From: Chryseobacterium sp. VAUSW3
GTDB lineage: Bacteria; Bacteroidota; Bacteroidia; Flavobacteriales; Weeksellaceae
Length of the DNA: 64,000 nucleotides
Direction of reading: 5' to 3'
NCBI RefSeq assembly: GCF_002205795.1
Contig: NZ_NIUY01000002.1
Span: forward strand, 558,001-622,000
Shown: in pieces, positions 1 to 7,930 of the stretch
How positions within the stretch are numbered: position 1 is the stretch's first letter
Layout: every line of letters begins with the position of its first letter
Position numbers and translations under genes: made by a program
The notes under the pieces: model-generated
Seen by the model: the letters and a program-made list of their open reading frames with translations, nothing else
What the model was told of the DNA's origin: nothing
Databases searched by the model: none

Positions 1-611
1 TGTATTTTCTTTACTTCTTCTTTTGATTTCACATCCAGAAGCGTTGTGTATTCGGAATAACTGTATTTCTGGAAATCTATAAGTTTAGAGTCCCACAAAG
101 AATGGAGATTGGTATTTTCCCCAAAAAACTTGAGTTTTATTCTGTTGCCACCCAAATCTTCTGCTCTGCCAACGTGCATCGGTTGGGAAGAATCGCCCAC
201 CAGGTGAATTAAAAATCTTAACGCCATCTCGCGGTCCTTGGCTGATGTTTTTTTATCTTTAATCTGAGCCGAAAGTGTTTTAATCTGGGTATATAAATTA
301 GGTCCGGTCTGAGCCTTCAAACTGTCGGAAAAAGATTTGAAACTATCCTGAGGATTGATGTTTACATAATGCCACTGGTCGGTGTGCTTCCAGACACCAG
401 TAGTATCAGATTTTATAAAATCCGGCCAGTTGGCCCAGTAAGCCAGTTTTTGGTCTCCTATAATTTTCTTCAGATGTCTTTTGGCTTTTCCGGTCAGGTG
501 GTTTTCTGCGATATCTGCAACAACTCGGTGCCCAGTAACACCGTATGAATACATAAGGTTAGAGGCTGATACTGCGGTAAGTAGCACCAGATTGAAAAGA
601 ATTTTTCTCAT
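1..611 (-). CDS. S1/P1 nuclease family protein, partial (3' end outside window)
   Basis: Secreted zinc-dependent single-strand nuclease or phospholipase C-like enzyme of the S1/P1 family. The first 203 codons are visible; the C-terminus lies beyond base 1. A hydrophobic signal peptide covers about residues 1-22. The family zinc-site signatures follow: YGVTGHR (His28), ANWPD (Asp64), DQWHYVN (His81), and further on HLVGDSSQPMH. In this family the mature protein usually begins with a Trp whose main chain binds zinc; here the matching residue is Tyr23. The start ATG is 609-611, two bases downstream of the end of the DUF4294 gene, so the two are probably co-transcribed. Family assignment is confident; the substrate is unknown. 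Confidence 0.88.
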   Translation of the reverse strand, partial: MRKILFNLVLLTAVSASNLMYSYGVTGHRVVADIAENHLTGKAKRHLKKIIGDQKLAYWANWPDFIKSDTTGVWKHTDQWHYVNINPQDSFKSFSDSLKAQTGPNLYTQIKTLSAQIKDKKTSAKDREMALRFLIHLVGDSSQPMHVGRAEDLGGNRIKLKFFGENTNLHSLWDSKLIDFQKYSYSEYTTLLDVKSKEEVKKI

Positions 612-614
612 AAA

Positions 615-1322
615 TTATTTCTTAATTTTAAATTTTTGGTAACCGGGATAGGGAAGAAAGTATCCGGCATTCCAGTTGCTTTGGAGCAGTGATTCCAGAA
701 ATTCATCGGTACGGTTCCGGTGAGGGTCGTATGGTTCTTTAAGCTCTATATCCGCGAGATTTCCCTTTACATTCCACCAGAAGGCACTCCAGCCTCCGCG
801 CAGTTCCTTAATAATTTCGTATACGGTTTTTCCTGTAGCACGGTTCATCAATTTTGCGAAAACCCTTCCCTCCGTGGTCGTTAAATCTCTCAGTTGCGCT
901 TCGTACTGGGAAGCCAAAGCATTCTGTCTTTCACTTACATATTTCTTCTGATCTCTGCGGTCCAGCGCTTTCATGTCATCCTGAATATCGGTGTACTGCT
1001 CCAAGGCAGTTAAAAACAGCGGATAAACACGGTTGAGCTTTTTATTGAGGAAAAAATAGTAGTTCTGGTCCAGTTGGTTATTGAATCTCGGTTTGTTGAA
1101 AAGGACTAATTCATCCATCACCACCACATTCTCACCATCAATTTCGTATATCTTGGCCTTTTGGGCCTCATCGTAGTAATATTTATTTCCGTATTCGTCT
1201 GTTTTCAGCAATTCCGGGGGATACTGGCTGATCGGTTTCGCAATAACAACCGAATCCTGCTGAGCATTTGCATAAAGTCCGAAAAACAGCAGAAATAATA
1301 AGACAGGTTTGTTAAAATTCAT
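615..1322 (-). CDS. DUF4294 domain-containing secreted protein
   Basis: Conserved flavobacterial protein of unknown function, 235 aa from the chosen start. I start at the internal Met (MNFNKPVLLFLL) because it opens a clean signal peptide ending near YANAQQ; a start eight codons upstream would place charged residues in front of it. After cleavage, residues 25-110 hold the DUF4294-like segment, with YGNKYYYDEAQKAKIYEIDG and repeated Tyr/Phe-rich stretches, followed by a charged helical middle. It sits directly upstream of the S1/P1 nuclease gene (3-base gap) and divergent from the M42 peptidase. No catalytic motif is evident. The DUF4294 call is from sequence recall and not from a search. Confidence 0.75.
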   Translation of the reverse strand: MNFNKPVLLFLLFFGLYANAQQDSVVIAKPISQYPPELLKTDEYGNKYYYDEAQKAKIYEIDGENVVVMDELVLFNKPRFNNQLDQNYYFFLNKKLNRVYPLFLTALEQYTDIQDDMKALDRRDQKKYVSERQNALASQYEAQLRDLTTTEGRVFAKLMNRATGKTVYEIIKELRGGWSAFWWNVKGNLADIELKEPYDPHRNRTDEFLESLLQSNWNAGYFLPYPGYQKFKIKK

Positions 1323-1379
1323 TATTTTTACTTCGTATAAAATCAAGCTTTAAAGTAACAAATTTCATTCCTTTTATCC

Positions 1380-2456
1380 ATGCAATTTGAAAATAAATCA
1401 TTAAAATTTTTAGAAGAATATTTAAACATCGCCTCACCTACAGGTTATGAACATAACGGCCAGAAAATCTGGATGAATTACATTAAACCTTATGTTGATA
1501 AAATTGAGTTCGACCATTACGGAACCTGTTACGGTATCATCAATCCTGAAGCCGATTTCAAGGTGGTTATTGAAGCTCATGCTGACGAGATTTCGTGGTA
1601 TGTAAACTATATCACCGATGACGGATTAATTTACGTGATCCGAAACGGGGGTTCGGACCAGATGATCGCCCCATCGAAAGTCGTAAATATTCACGGAGAA
1701 AAAGGCATTGTAAAAGGAGTTTTCGGCTGGCCAGCCATTCATACCAGAGGAGTAAACTCCAATGAACCCGTCCCTAAACTTGAAAACATTTTTATTGATT
1801 GTGGGGCGACCTCCAAAAAAGAAGTTGAAGATTTAGGCATTTTCGTTGGGTGCATGATTACTTATCCGGATGAATTTTTCCAGCTGAACGACAAATATTT
1901 TGTCTGCCGCGCATTAGATAACCGAATTGGCGGATTTATGATTGCTGAAGTTGCCAGAATGCTGAAAGAAAACAAGAAGAAACTCCCGTTCGGACTTTAT
2001 ATCACCAATTCAGTACAGGAAGAAGTTGGTTTATATGGCGCAGACATGATTGCAGATACCATTAAACCGAACATTGCTATCATCACCGATGTTACGCACG
2101 ATACCAGCACTCCGATGATTGAAAAGAAAAAAGAAGGTGACCAGAAATGTGGCGACGGACCGGTGGTATTTTTTGCTCCAAGTGTACATCACGTCATCAG
2201 GGAGTTGATTGTAGATACCGCTAAAAAGAAGGAAATTCCTTTTCAGCGGGCAGCTGCAAGCCGGGCGACAGGGACAGATACCGACGCATTTGCTCATTCC
2301 AACGGCGGTGTACCTTCAGCACTCATTTCACTTCCTTTAAGATATATGCACACTACCGTAGAAATGGTTTCTAAAGAAGATGTATCCAATGTCATTCAGC
2401 TGATTTATGAAACGCTGCTGAACATAAAACCGGACATGAATCTGAAATATCACTAA
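1380..2456 (+). CDS. M42 family metallopeptidase (aminopeptidase/deblocking type)
   Basis: Cytosolic dinuclear metal aminopeptidase of clan MH, family M42, 358 aa, full length for the family. The expected metal ligands and catalytic residues are in order: His in IEAHADEISW, the bridging Asp in RALDNRIGG, the catalytic and ligand Glu pair in SVQEEVGLYG, Asp in IITDVTHDT, and the final His in LRYMHTTVEM. M42 enzymes form large tetrahedral or dodecameric shells that trim N-terminal residues from peptides. Some relatives were historically called endoglucanase M, but the residues here support a peptidase. The gene runs toward rpe, 74 bases away, through a purine-rich spacer with no terminator, so the two may be co-transcribed. 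Confidence 0.9.
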   Translation: MQFENKSLKFLEEYLNIASPTGYEHNGQKIWMNYIKPYVDKIEFDHYGTCYGIINPEADFKVVIEAHADEISWYVNYITDDGLIYVIRNGGSDQMIAPSKVVNIHGEKGIVKGVFGWPAIHTRGVNSNEPVPKLENIFIDCGATSKKEVEDLGIFVGCMITYPDEFFQLNDKYFVCRALDNRIGGFMIAEVARMLKENKKKLPFGLYITNSVQEEVGLYGADMIADTIKPNIAIITDVTHDTSTPMIEKKKEGDQKCGDGPVVFFAPSVHHVIRELIVDTAKKKEIPFQRAAASRATGTDTDAFAHSNGGVPSALISLPLRYMHTTVEMVSKEDVSNVIQLIYETLLNIKPDMNLKYH

Positions 2457-2530
2457 GAAAGAGTTAGGGGAAAAGGCAAAAGATAAAAAATAAAAGTAAA
2501 AAGGTAAAAGTAAAAGAATAAAAAAGTAAT

Positions 2531-3181
2531 ATGAAAACAAAATTAATCGCTCCGTCACTACTCTCAGCAGATTTCGGAAACCTGCAGCGTGATATCGAAA
2601 TGCTGAATAACTCGCAGGCCGACTGGCTTCATGTAGATGTAATGGACGGAAGATTTGTACCGAATATTTCTTTCGGGTTTCCGGTGATGAAAACCATTCA
2701 GCAGCATACCAGGAAGTTTGTCGATGTGCACCTGATGATTGTGGAGCCGGAAAAGTACGTTGAAGAATTCATCAGTATGGGCGCCGATTTGGTTTCTGTG
2801 CATTACGAAGCCTGCACGCATCTGCACCGCACCATCAGTTTAATTCAGGACAAAGGGGCAAAAGCCGGTGTGGTACTGAATCCTGCTACTCCCGTTCTGA
2901 TGCTGGAAGATATTATTGCTGATGTTGACCTGGTTTTGTTGATGAGTGTAAACCCGGGATTTGGCGGACAGAAATTCATTGAGAACACCTACAAAAAGAT
3001 AGCAGAAACAAAAGATTTAATCCTATCAAACAACTCTACCGCGCTTATTGAAGTTGACGGCGGTGTGAACCTTGAAAACGCTGCGAAGTTATTTGAAGCA
3101 GGTGCAGATGTTTTGGTTGCAGGTAATGCAGTGTTCTCGTCAGAAAGTCCTGAGCGCACGATTGAGCTTCTGAAGATCTAA
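2531..3181 (+). CDS. rpe: ribulose-phosphate 3-epimerase
   Basis: Interconverts ribulose 5-phosphate and xylulose 5-phosphate in the pentose phosphate pathway; a cytosolic TIM barrel. At 216 aa it is the usual length. Family motifs are intact: APSLLSADFGNL at the N-terminus, HVDVMDGRFVPN with a metal-site Asp, VHLMIVEPE with a metal-site His, LMSVNPGFGGQKF for phosphate binding, and EVDGGVN with the second catalytic Asp. The start ATG follows an unusual purine-only-like leader (GAAAGAG, AAAAGG and AAAGTAAAAG runs) that could serve as a loose ribosome-binding tract. A strong terminator follows 30 bases after the stop codon. Confidence 0.96.
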   Translation: MKTKLIAPSLLSADFGNLQRDIEMLNNSQADWLHVDVMDGRFVPNISFGFPVMKTIQQHTRKFVDVHLMIVEPEKYVEEFISMGADLVSVHYEACTHLHRTISLIQDKGAKAGVVLNPATPVLMLEDIIADVDLVLLMSVNPGFGGQKFIENTYKKIAETKDLILSNNSTALIEVDGGVNLENAAKLFEAGADVLVAGNAVFSSESPERTIELLKI

Positions 3182-3210
3182 GTTCAGTTCCTTACTTACC
3201 ATCACTGCAT

Positions 3211-3241
3211 AAAAAAGTCCCGCACGAGCCGGGACTTTTTC
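3211..3241 (+). terminator. Intrinsic terminator after rpe (also usable by ndk)
   Basis: A hairpin with arms GTCCCG and CGGGAC extended by flanking A and T runs (AAAAAA before, TTTTT after). Because it has A's on one side and T's on the other it can work on both strands, which suits the convergent rpe and ndk genes. Confidence 0.85.
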
Positions 3242-3260
3242 AGTTGTATACTTTGCAGGT

Positions 3261-3680
3261 TTAGAAAATCTCTCTTCCTGAAAAATGGAAACTAGCTTCG
3301 ATTAAAGCATTCTCGTCAGAATCTGAACCGTGTACCGCATTTTCGCCTACGCTTCTTGCAAACATTTTTCTGATGGTTCCTTCCGCAGCATCTGCAGGGT
3401 TTGTAGCACCGATTAATGTTCTGAAATTTTCTACAGCATTATCTTTCTCAAGAACTGCTGCAACGATTGGTCCTGAACTCATGAAGTCTACCAATTCCCC
3501 ATAAAAAGGTCTTTCAGCGTGAACTTCGTAGAATTTCTTAGCATCAGCAACTGTTAACTGTGTAAGTTTCATTGCTTTGATTTTGAAACCTGACTCTGCA
3601 ATTTTCCCTAAAATAGCACCAATGTGACCATCTGCTACTGCATCCGGCTTAATCATGGTGAATGTAATTTTACCTGACAT
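3261..3680 (-). CDS. ndk: nucleoside diphosphate kinase
   Basis: Transfers the gamma phosphate of ATP to NDPs through a phosphohistidine intermediate. From ATG 3678-3680 the product is 139 aa ([18 protein letters not shown]), the standard Ndk length. An upstream in-frame extension to 3758 is rejected because it is not Ndk-like and crosses the promoter. The active-site His is in [12 protein letters not shown], and the KPDAV and [15 protein letters not shown] motifs are present. A TACTTTTG box on the minus strand at 3709-3702 lies about 21 bases before the start and is the likely promoter -7 element. It is probably monocistronic. Confidence 0.96.
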   Translation of the reverse strand: MSGKITFTMIKPDAVADGHIGAILGKIAESGFKIKAMKLTQLTVADAKKFYEVHAERPFYGELVDFMSSGPIVAAVLEKDNAVENFRTLIGATNPADAAEGTIRKMFARSVGENAVHGSDSDENALIEASFHFSGREIF

Positions 3681-3701
3681 ATATCTTGTTTTTATCTGGC
3701 G

Positions 3702-3709
3702 CAAAAGTA
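3702..3709 (-). promoter_or_regulatory. TAnnTTTG promoter box for ndk
   Basis: TACTTTTG read on the minus strand matches the Bacteroidota sigma-A -7 consensus TAnnTTTG. It ends 21 bases before the ndk ATG. No clear -33 TTTG was found at the expected spacing. Confidence 0.5.
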
Positions 3710-3833
3710 CAAAAACTTTTATATATTTGTACCGAAAATTCCTTTCATGAGAAGCCAATTTATTTTGGCATGGAAGTTGTAAATTAATTTCCGATTCTCA
3801 TGTTTAATTTGAGTTTTCATGGTTATTAGTTTT

Positions 3834-3858
3834 TACCCAGCCTCGGCTGGGTTTTTTA
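3834..3858 (+). terminator. Plus-strand oriented hairpin-T terminator between two minus-strand genes
   Basis: Arms CCCAGC and GCTGGG enclose a short loop and are followed on the plus strand by TTTTTT. On the minus strand no T run follows the hairpin. It is therefore oriented against the flanking ndk and rsgA genes; see the matching finding. Confidence 0.65.
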
Positions 3859-4782
3859 TTGGGCATTGATTTCCTCTGCCTCTTCCATGAGTTTCAGGTA
3901 GGTTGCGTAGCGGGTCTCCTCTATTGCTCCGGTTTCAAGCTGCTGAAGTACCGCACATTTGGGTTCGTTGATATGCATACAGTTGTGGAACTTACATCCT
4001 CTTCCGACACGGAATATTTCCGGGAAATAATGCTGAATTTCTTCCTTCTGTACATCAATCATCGCAAATTCTCTTACACCAGGCGTGTCGATTACACTGC
4101 CCCCAAATTCCCAGAAATGCATCTGTGCAAATGTAGTAGTGTGTTTTCCTTTGAGTTGAGATGATGATATTTCTGATGTTTTCAGATTAAGATCCGGTTG
4201 CAGGGCGTTGACAAGTGTAGATTTCCCGCTTCCAGAATGGCCAAAAAACACAGAAACCTGGTCTTTTATGATATCCTGAAGCGTGTCCAGATTAAGTTTT
4301 GAGTAAGATGAAATCTCCAAAGTCTGGTAACCGATATTCTGATACAGCGCTTCTGTTTCTTCCACCAGCTCGCGGGCAGCATCATTTAGGATATCCATTT
4401 TATTGAAGAGGATCAGCGGCTTGATGTTGTAGGCTTCACAGCAGGCCAAAAACCTGTCGAGGAAGCCCAGTGAAGTTTCTGGATGTATCAGGGTGTAGAT
4501 AAAGCAGGCTACATCGATGTTTGAGGCGATGATGTGCGCTTCTTTCGAAAGGTTCACCGATTTTCTGATGAGATAATTCTTTCTGGGTTCAATCCTCGTG
4601 ATCCAGGCGACATCATCCTGTTCCAAAGAAAATTCTACCTTATCTCCTACCGCCAGCGGATTGGTAAGCCGGGTTTTAATCAGCTTGAATTTGCCACGTA
4701 TCCTGGCTTCAAAAAACCTTCCTGTTCCCTGATCCAGAACCTGGTACCAACTTCCGGTAGATTTGGTGACAAGACCTTTCAT
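3856..4782 (-). CDS. rsgA: ribosome small subunit-dependent GTPase A
   Basis: Late 30S assembly factor that checks the decoding centre and releases upon GTP hydrolysis. At 308 aa it has the family layout: an N-terminal OB fold (about residues 1-65), a circularly permuted GTPase domain with motifs in the order G4 (NKMD), G1 P-loop (GHSGSGKSTL), G2 (GKHTTTF) and G3 (DTPG), then a C-terminal zinc finger with Cys/His residues around GRGCKFHNCMHINEPKCA. The start ATG overlaps the stop of the preceding small gene (ATGA type), which indicates translational coupling in a minus-strand operon with the DAHP synthase gene. Confidence 0.95.
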   Translation of the reverse strand: MKGLVTKSTGSWYQVLDQGTGRFFEARIRGKFKLIKTRLTNPLAVGDKVEFSLEQDDVAWITRIEPRKNYLIRKSVNLSKEAHIIASNIDVACFIYTLIHPETSLGFLDRFLACCEAYNIKPLILFNKMDILNDAARELVEETEALYQNIGYQTLEISSYSKLNLDTLQDIIKDQVSVFFGHSGSGKSTLVNALQPDLNLKTSEISSSQLKGKHTTTFAQMHFWEFGGSVIDTPGVREFAMIDVQKEEIQHYFPEIFRVGRGCKFHNCMHINEPKCAVLQQLETGAIEETRYATYLKLMEEAEEINAQ

Positions 4783-5124
4783 TTGTTATTAATGATTATC
4801 GTATTTGATGACATTAGCATAAAATTTATGGCTTTTGAGAAATCAGTATCCTCATATTCAAATCCTGTGTTTCTCAGATTGTTATAGTAGTCCTGAAGAT
4901 TTTGGTAATAGCTTTTTTCGGTCTGAAGAGCAAATCCTTTTTCTTTAAAATGGGCTACTAAAAACCACTTTTCCACAAGCCCGCGCTGCTGCATTATAAA
5001 AATCAAAATAACCAACTTCAATTTCAGTATCACCGGCTTCATTTATTGAATAGAGCAGCTGGTCGCTAAGTTCATTTCTGAACGCTTCCAATAATACATC
5101 ACTCAATAATTTAAAGTCGCTCAT
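4779..5124 (-). pseudogene. Small hypothetical gene split by a frameshift
   Basis: Reading from ATG 5122-5124 gives a 59-codon frame (MSDFKLLSDVLLEAFRNEL..., stop near 4945) that looks protein-like, with alternating acidic and hydrophobic residues. The second half looks protein-like only in the next frame: from about 5000 to 4779 it reads RGLVEKWFLVAHFKEKG... and ends in NTIIINNK. The 5' part of that second frame (MKPVILKLKLVILIF) looks like a shadow. Joining both at the GCAGCAGCGCGGG stretch (about 4985-5000) gives one protein of about 115 aa. It starts 3 bases after the DAHP synthase stop and its end overlaps rsgA, so it belongs to that operon. Either the gene is broken or the sequence has an indel. 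No family recognised. Confidence 0.55.
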
Positions 5125-5127
5125 CTG

Positions 5128-6195
5128 TTAGATGTTATTCTGGATTTCAATTGACTCTTCATGAATTGCTTTAAAGACTTTCTCTATGAAATCGGGCGAC
5201 ATTCCGGTTTCATCAGCTTTCTGGGTTGCGTATTCGGTGATGATTTTCCAACGCTCCGGTTGAAAGATGGCAATATTGTTTTCTTTCTTGAGCATACCGA
5301 TCTTTTCTGAGATTTTCATCCTGTGGGAAAGAATTTCAATCAGCTGGAAATCGAGGTCAGAAATAAGGGTACGGTGACGGCCCATTTCATCATCGAATGC
5401 AGAGATATCGGAATTTCTAATCTGTAAATTCCCGATCAATTCTGCAAGCACTTCCGGGGTAATCTGCTGTGAAGCGTCACTCCAGGCATCGTCGGGATTG
5501 CCGTGGGTTTCTATGATCATGCCTTCGTAGCCAACGTTCAGGGCTTCCTGGGCGATCCCCGCCAAACCGGTTCTGTTGCCGCAGATATGCGAAGGGTCTA
5601 CCAGCATCGGGATGTTGGGAAACTGCTGCTTGAAATCCAGCGCAATCTGCCAGTTTGGGATATTGCGGTATTTGGTTTTCTGGTAGGTTGAAAAGCCACG
5701 GTGAATAACGCCTAAGTTCTTTACATCCTGGCCCAGAAGTCTTTCCAGAGCGCCAATCCACAAGGCAAGATCAGGGTTCACAGGGTTTTTTACGAAGACG
5801 GGCTTATCGGTTCCTTTGAGGGCTTCGGCGATTTCCTGTACGGTGAAAGGGTTTACGGTAGAACGCGCGCCAATCCACAGGGTGTCGACGTCAGCTTCCA
5901 GAGCGGCTGCCACATGGTGGGCATTGGCTACTTCGGTAGCGGTTCTGAAGCCGTATTCTTCTTTTACTTTCTTCAGCCAGTTGAGACCGATGACTCCTAC
6001 GCCTTCGAACCCGTTGGGTTTTGTTCGCGGCTTCCAGATTCCGGCACGGAAAATAGAGACGGCGTCTGTGGATTCTTTTATCCTTTTAGCGGTTTCCAGC
6101 ATCTGCGATTCGCTTTCTGCACTGCAGGGGCCGGCAATAATTAAGGGAGAGGCAAAATCTTTTACCCAGTTGTTCTTCAGTTCTTTTAAATTCAT
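5128..6195 (-). CDS. bifunctional 3-deoxy-7-phosphoheptulonate synthase / chorismate mutase type II
   Basis: Catalyses the first step of the shikimate pathway (PEP plus erythrose 4-phosphate to DAHP) and the chorismate-to-prephenate step. From ATG 6193-6195 it has 355 aa; an upstream TTG start is possible but less likely. Residues 1-265 form the type I DAHP synthase barrel, with IIAGPCSAESE, GIWKPRTKPNGFEG, KNPVNPDLALWIGALER, the HRGFS motif and LVDPSHICGNR. Residues 270-355 form an AroQ-type chorismate mutase helix bundle (RHRTLISDLDFQLIEILSHR). Fusion in the order synthase-mutase is typical for Bacteroidota and lets the mutase domain serve as a regulatory module. It is followed by a small gene and rsgA in one operon. 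Confidence 0.94.
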   Translation of the reverse strand: MNLKELKNNWVKDFASPLIIAGPCSAESESQMLETAKRIKESTDAVSIFRAGIWKPRTKPNGFEGVGVIGLNWLKKVKEEYGFRTATEVANAHHVAAALEADVDTLWIGARSTVNPFTVQEIAEALKGTDKPVFVKNPVNPDLALWIGALERLLGQDVKNLGVIHRGFSTYQKTKYRNIPNWQIALDFKQQFPNIPMLVDPSHICGNRTGLAGIAQEALNVGYEGMIIETHGNPDDAWSDASQQITPEVLAELIGNLQIRNSDISAFDDEMGRHRTLISDLDFQLIEILSHRMKISEKIGMLKKENNIAIFQPERWKIITEYATQKADETGMSPDFIEKVFKAIHEESIEIQNNI

Positions 6196-6239
6196 GTTAT
6201 GGTAAAAAGCCAAATTTCATTGGCATTGTTTTGATTATT

Positions 6240-6842
6240 TTAGCTCAAATCAAACTTAAAGATTTCGTCGAGTTCTTTTAAAACAGGATTGATTTCTGCA
6301 AATTTATCAAAAATCTTCCGTTTTGTCATGATTTCTTTTTTCAGGGTAACATCGTTCTTGTACTCAACTGCGATATTGAAATGACTTACTTTGTGCATAA
6401 AATGGTTAAAGAAATCTGCCCGTACCTTCTCGAACTCACTTTTTGCAGAATCTGATGGATAGGTGATTTCAATGGTGTTTTCGTCCTTTTTCTGCAGGAT
6501 GAAAGAACTTATGGCGCTGTAGATGATGATATCTCTTTTCTTAAGTTCTGTGAGGAACTTCTGCCACTCGGTGCGGAGATCGGTTTCGGTGAAGTGATTG
6601 CTTGGCAGATGCTCCTTTGCCGTGGTTTCTGTTGCTTCTTCCTTTTCTTCGGTCTGCTGTAACACGGCAGTGATGCTGAATTTAGAAGAAACCTTGCGCG
6701 CCGCAATGGGTGCCGCTGTCTTTTGAACTACAGGTTCTTCCTTCTGGGGAAGCTCTGCAGCAACGGGTGTTTTGGTTTCAGGTTTGGGGGTTTGTGGAAC
6801 TGATAACGCAGTTTTAAGAAGCGGCGCTAATATCAGATACTT
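6240..6842 (-). CDS. dnaX: dnaX tau-specific C-terminal extension (other frame)
   Basis: About 200 codons in the frame shifted by -1 relative to the upstream gamma ORF. It reads KYLILAPLLKTALSVPQTP directly after the A10 run, then a Pro/Lys/Glu-rich linker (residues 10-90) and a helical C-terminal domain ending in ELDEIFKFDLS. The composition and position match the tau part of DNA polymerase III gamma/tau, which in other bacteria contacts DnaB helicase and the alpha polymerase subunit. It has no convincing start codon of its own at the junction. It is most simply produced by slippage on the A run, or the frames are joined and the A count is a sequencing error. Confidence 0.75.
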   Translation of the reverse strand, partial: KYLILAPLLKTALSVPQTPKPETKTPVAAELPQKEEPVVQKTAAPIAARKVSSKFSITAVLQQTEEKEEATETTAKEHLPSNHFTETDLRTEWQKFLTELKKRDIIIYSAISSFILQKKDENTIEITYPSDSAKSEFEKVRADFFNHFMHKVSHFNIAVEYKNDVTLKKEIMTKRKIFDKFAEINPVLKELDEIFKFDLS

Positions 6843-7918
6843 TTTTTTTTAGGCTCGGCACCGTTCGCCGTGAGGGACGAAAGCTGCATTAAAGCAATCT
6901 CTACCGTAAGCCGTGGATTCTTGGAATTCTTATAATTGATGTCTGCATGGTTGCAGATTTCAATGGCGTCGATAAGCTGCTGGGCATTCCATTTTTTGCT
7001 CTGTTCGGAGAATCTTGCTTTGGTCTTCTCGCCAACTTCGATGAGGTTCAGAGTATGGGGATTCTGCGCCATCATAAGGTCGCGGAAATGGCTGCCCAAT
7101 CCTGCGATGAAGATGTGGGGATCGAAGCCTTTTTTCACGATCTCATTGAATGCGAAAAGCACATCGGGAATTCTGTTTTCGTGCGCCAGTTCCACAATAT
7201 TCAGGTACTGGTCGTAATCGAGGATATTGAGGACTTCGGCGGCTTTGGCCAAAGTGATGTTCTTCTGGGTAAAGGTTGAAAGTCTGTCGAAGATGGAAAG
7301 TGCATCACGCAGCGCACCATCAGCCTTTTGGGCAATGAGGTAAAGTGCGTCGTCTTCGAAGGCGATACCTTCCTTAGCCGCAATATTCCTAAGATGACTT
7401 TGGATGTCTTCAATGGTAATCCGTTTGAAATCGTAAATCTGGCAACGTGAAAGGATGGTAGGAATAATCTTGTGTTTCTCGGTGGTGGCGAGAATAAAGA
7501 TGGCATGCGCAGGCGGTTCTTCCAGTGTTTTAAGGAAGGCATTAAACGCCGCTGAGGAGAGCATGTGCACCTCGTCAATGATATAAATCTTGTACTTCCC
7601 TACCTGAGGTGCAAAGCGTACCTGGTCGGTGAGTTCGCGAATGTCTTCAACGGAGTTGTTGGACGCAGCATCCAGTTCGAATATGTTGTAGGCAAAGCCG
7701 TCTTCGGAGGTAGAACCGTCTCTTTCGTTGATTTTACGGGCGAGGATCCTGGCGCAGGTCGTTTTACCTACTCCACGCGGACCACAGAACAGGAGTGCCT
7801 GTGCGAGCTGGTTTTCGTGAATAGCATGCTCCAGTGTATCTGTAATATGCGCCTGCCCTACCACAGTATCGAACTCCTGAGGGCGGTATTTTCTTGCAGA
7901 AACCACGAAATTTTCCAT
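6833..7918 (-). CDS. dnaX: DNA polymerase III subunit gamma (ATPase part of dnaX)
   Basis: Clamp-loader ATPase, 361 aa up to a TGA that follows the A10 run by two codons. The AAA+ domain has Walker A GPRGVGKTT, Walker B IIDEVHML, the SRC sensor/arginine-finger region (ILSRCQIYDF), and sensor 2 in GALRDALSIFDR. The four-Cys zinc module usual in proteobacterial DnaX is absent between the Walker A helix and FELDAAS, as I recall for flavobacterial homologues. The third domain (to about residue 350) is complete, so the truncated product corresponds well to a gamma form. The tau extension continues in the -1 frame. A TATTTTTG box ends four bases before the ATG. Confidence 0.92.
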   Translation of the reverse strand: MENFVVSARKYRPQEFDTVVGQAHITDTLEHAIHENQLAQALLFCGPRGVGKTTCARILARKINERDGSTSEDGFAYNIFELDAASNNSVEDIRELTDQVRFAPQVGKYKIYIIDEVHMLSSAAFNAFLKTLEEPPAHAIFILATTEKHKIIPTILSRCQIYDFKRITIEDIQSHLRNIAAKEGIAFEDDALYLIAQKADGALRDALSIFDRLSTFTQKNITLAKAAEVLNILDYDQYLNIVELAHENRIPDVLFAFNEIVKKGFDPHIFIAGLGSHFRDLMMAQNPHTLNLIEVGEKTKARFSEQSKKWNAQQLIDAIEICNHADINYKNSKNPRLTVEIALMQLSSLTANGAEPKKKSI

Positions 7919-7922
7919 TGGT

Positions 7923-7930
7923 CAAAAATA
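7923..7930 (-). promoter_or_regulatory. TAnnTTTG promoter box four bases before dnaX ATG
   Basis: TATTTTTG on the minus strand, with only four bases between the box and the dnaX start codon at 7918. If the box is used as a sigma-A -7 element, the transcript would be leaderless or nearly so. Confidence 0.45.

Noticed and set aside
2457-2530. Purine-only-like tract before rpe
   Set aside because: Striking by eye, but it is probably just an AT/purine-rich leader; no repeat unit or structure could be supported.
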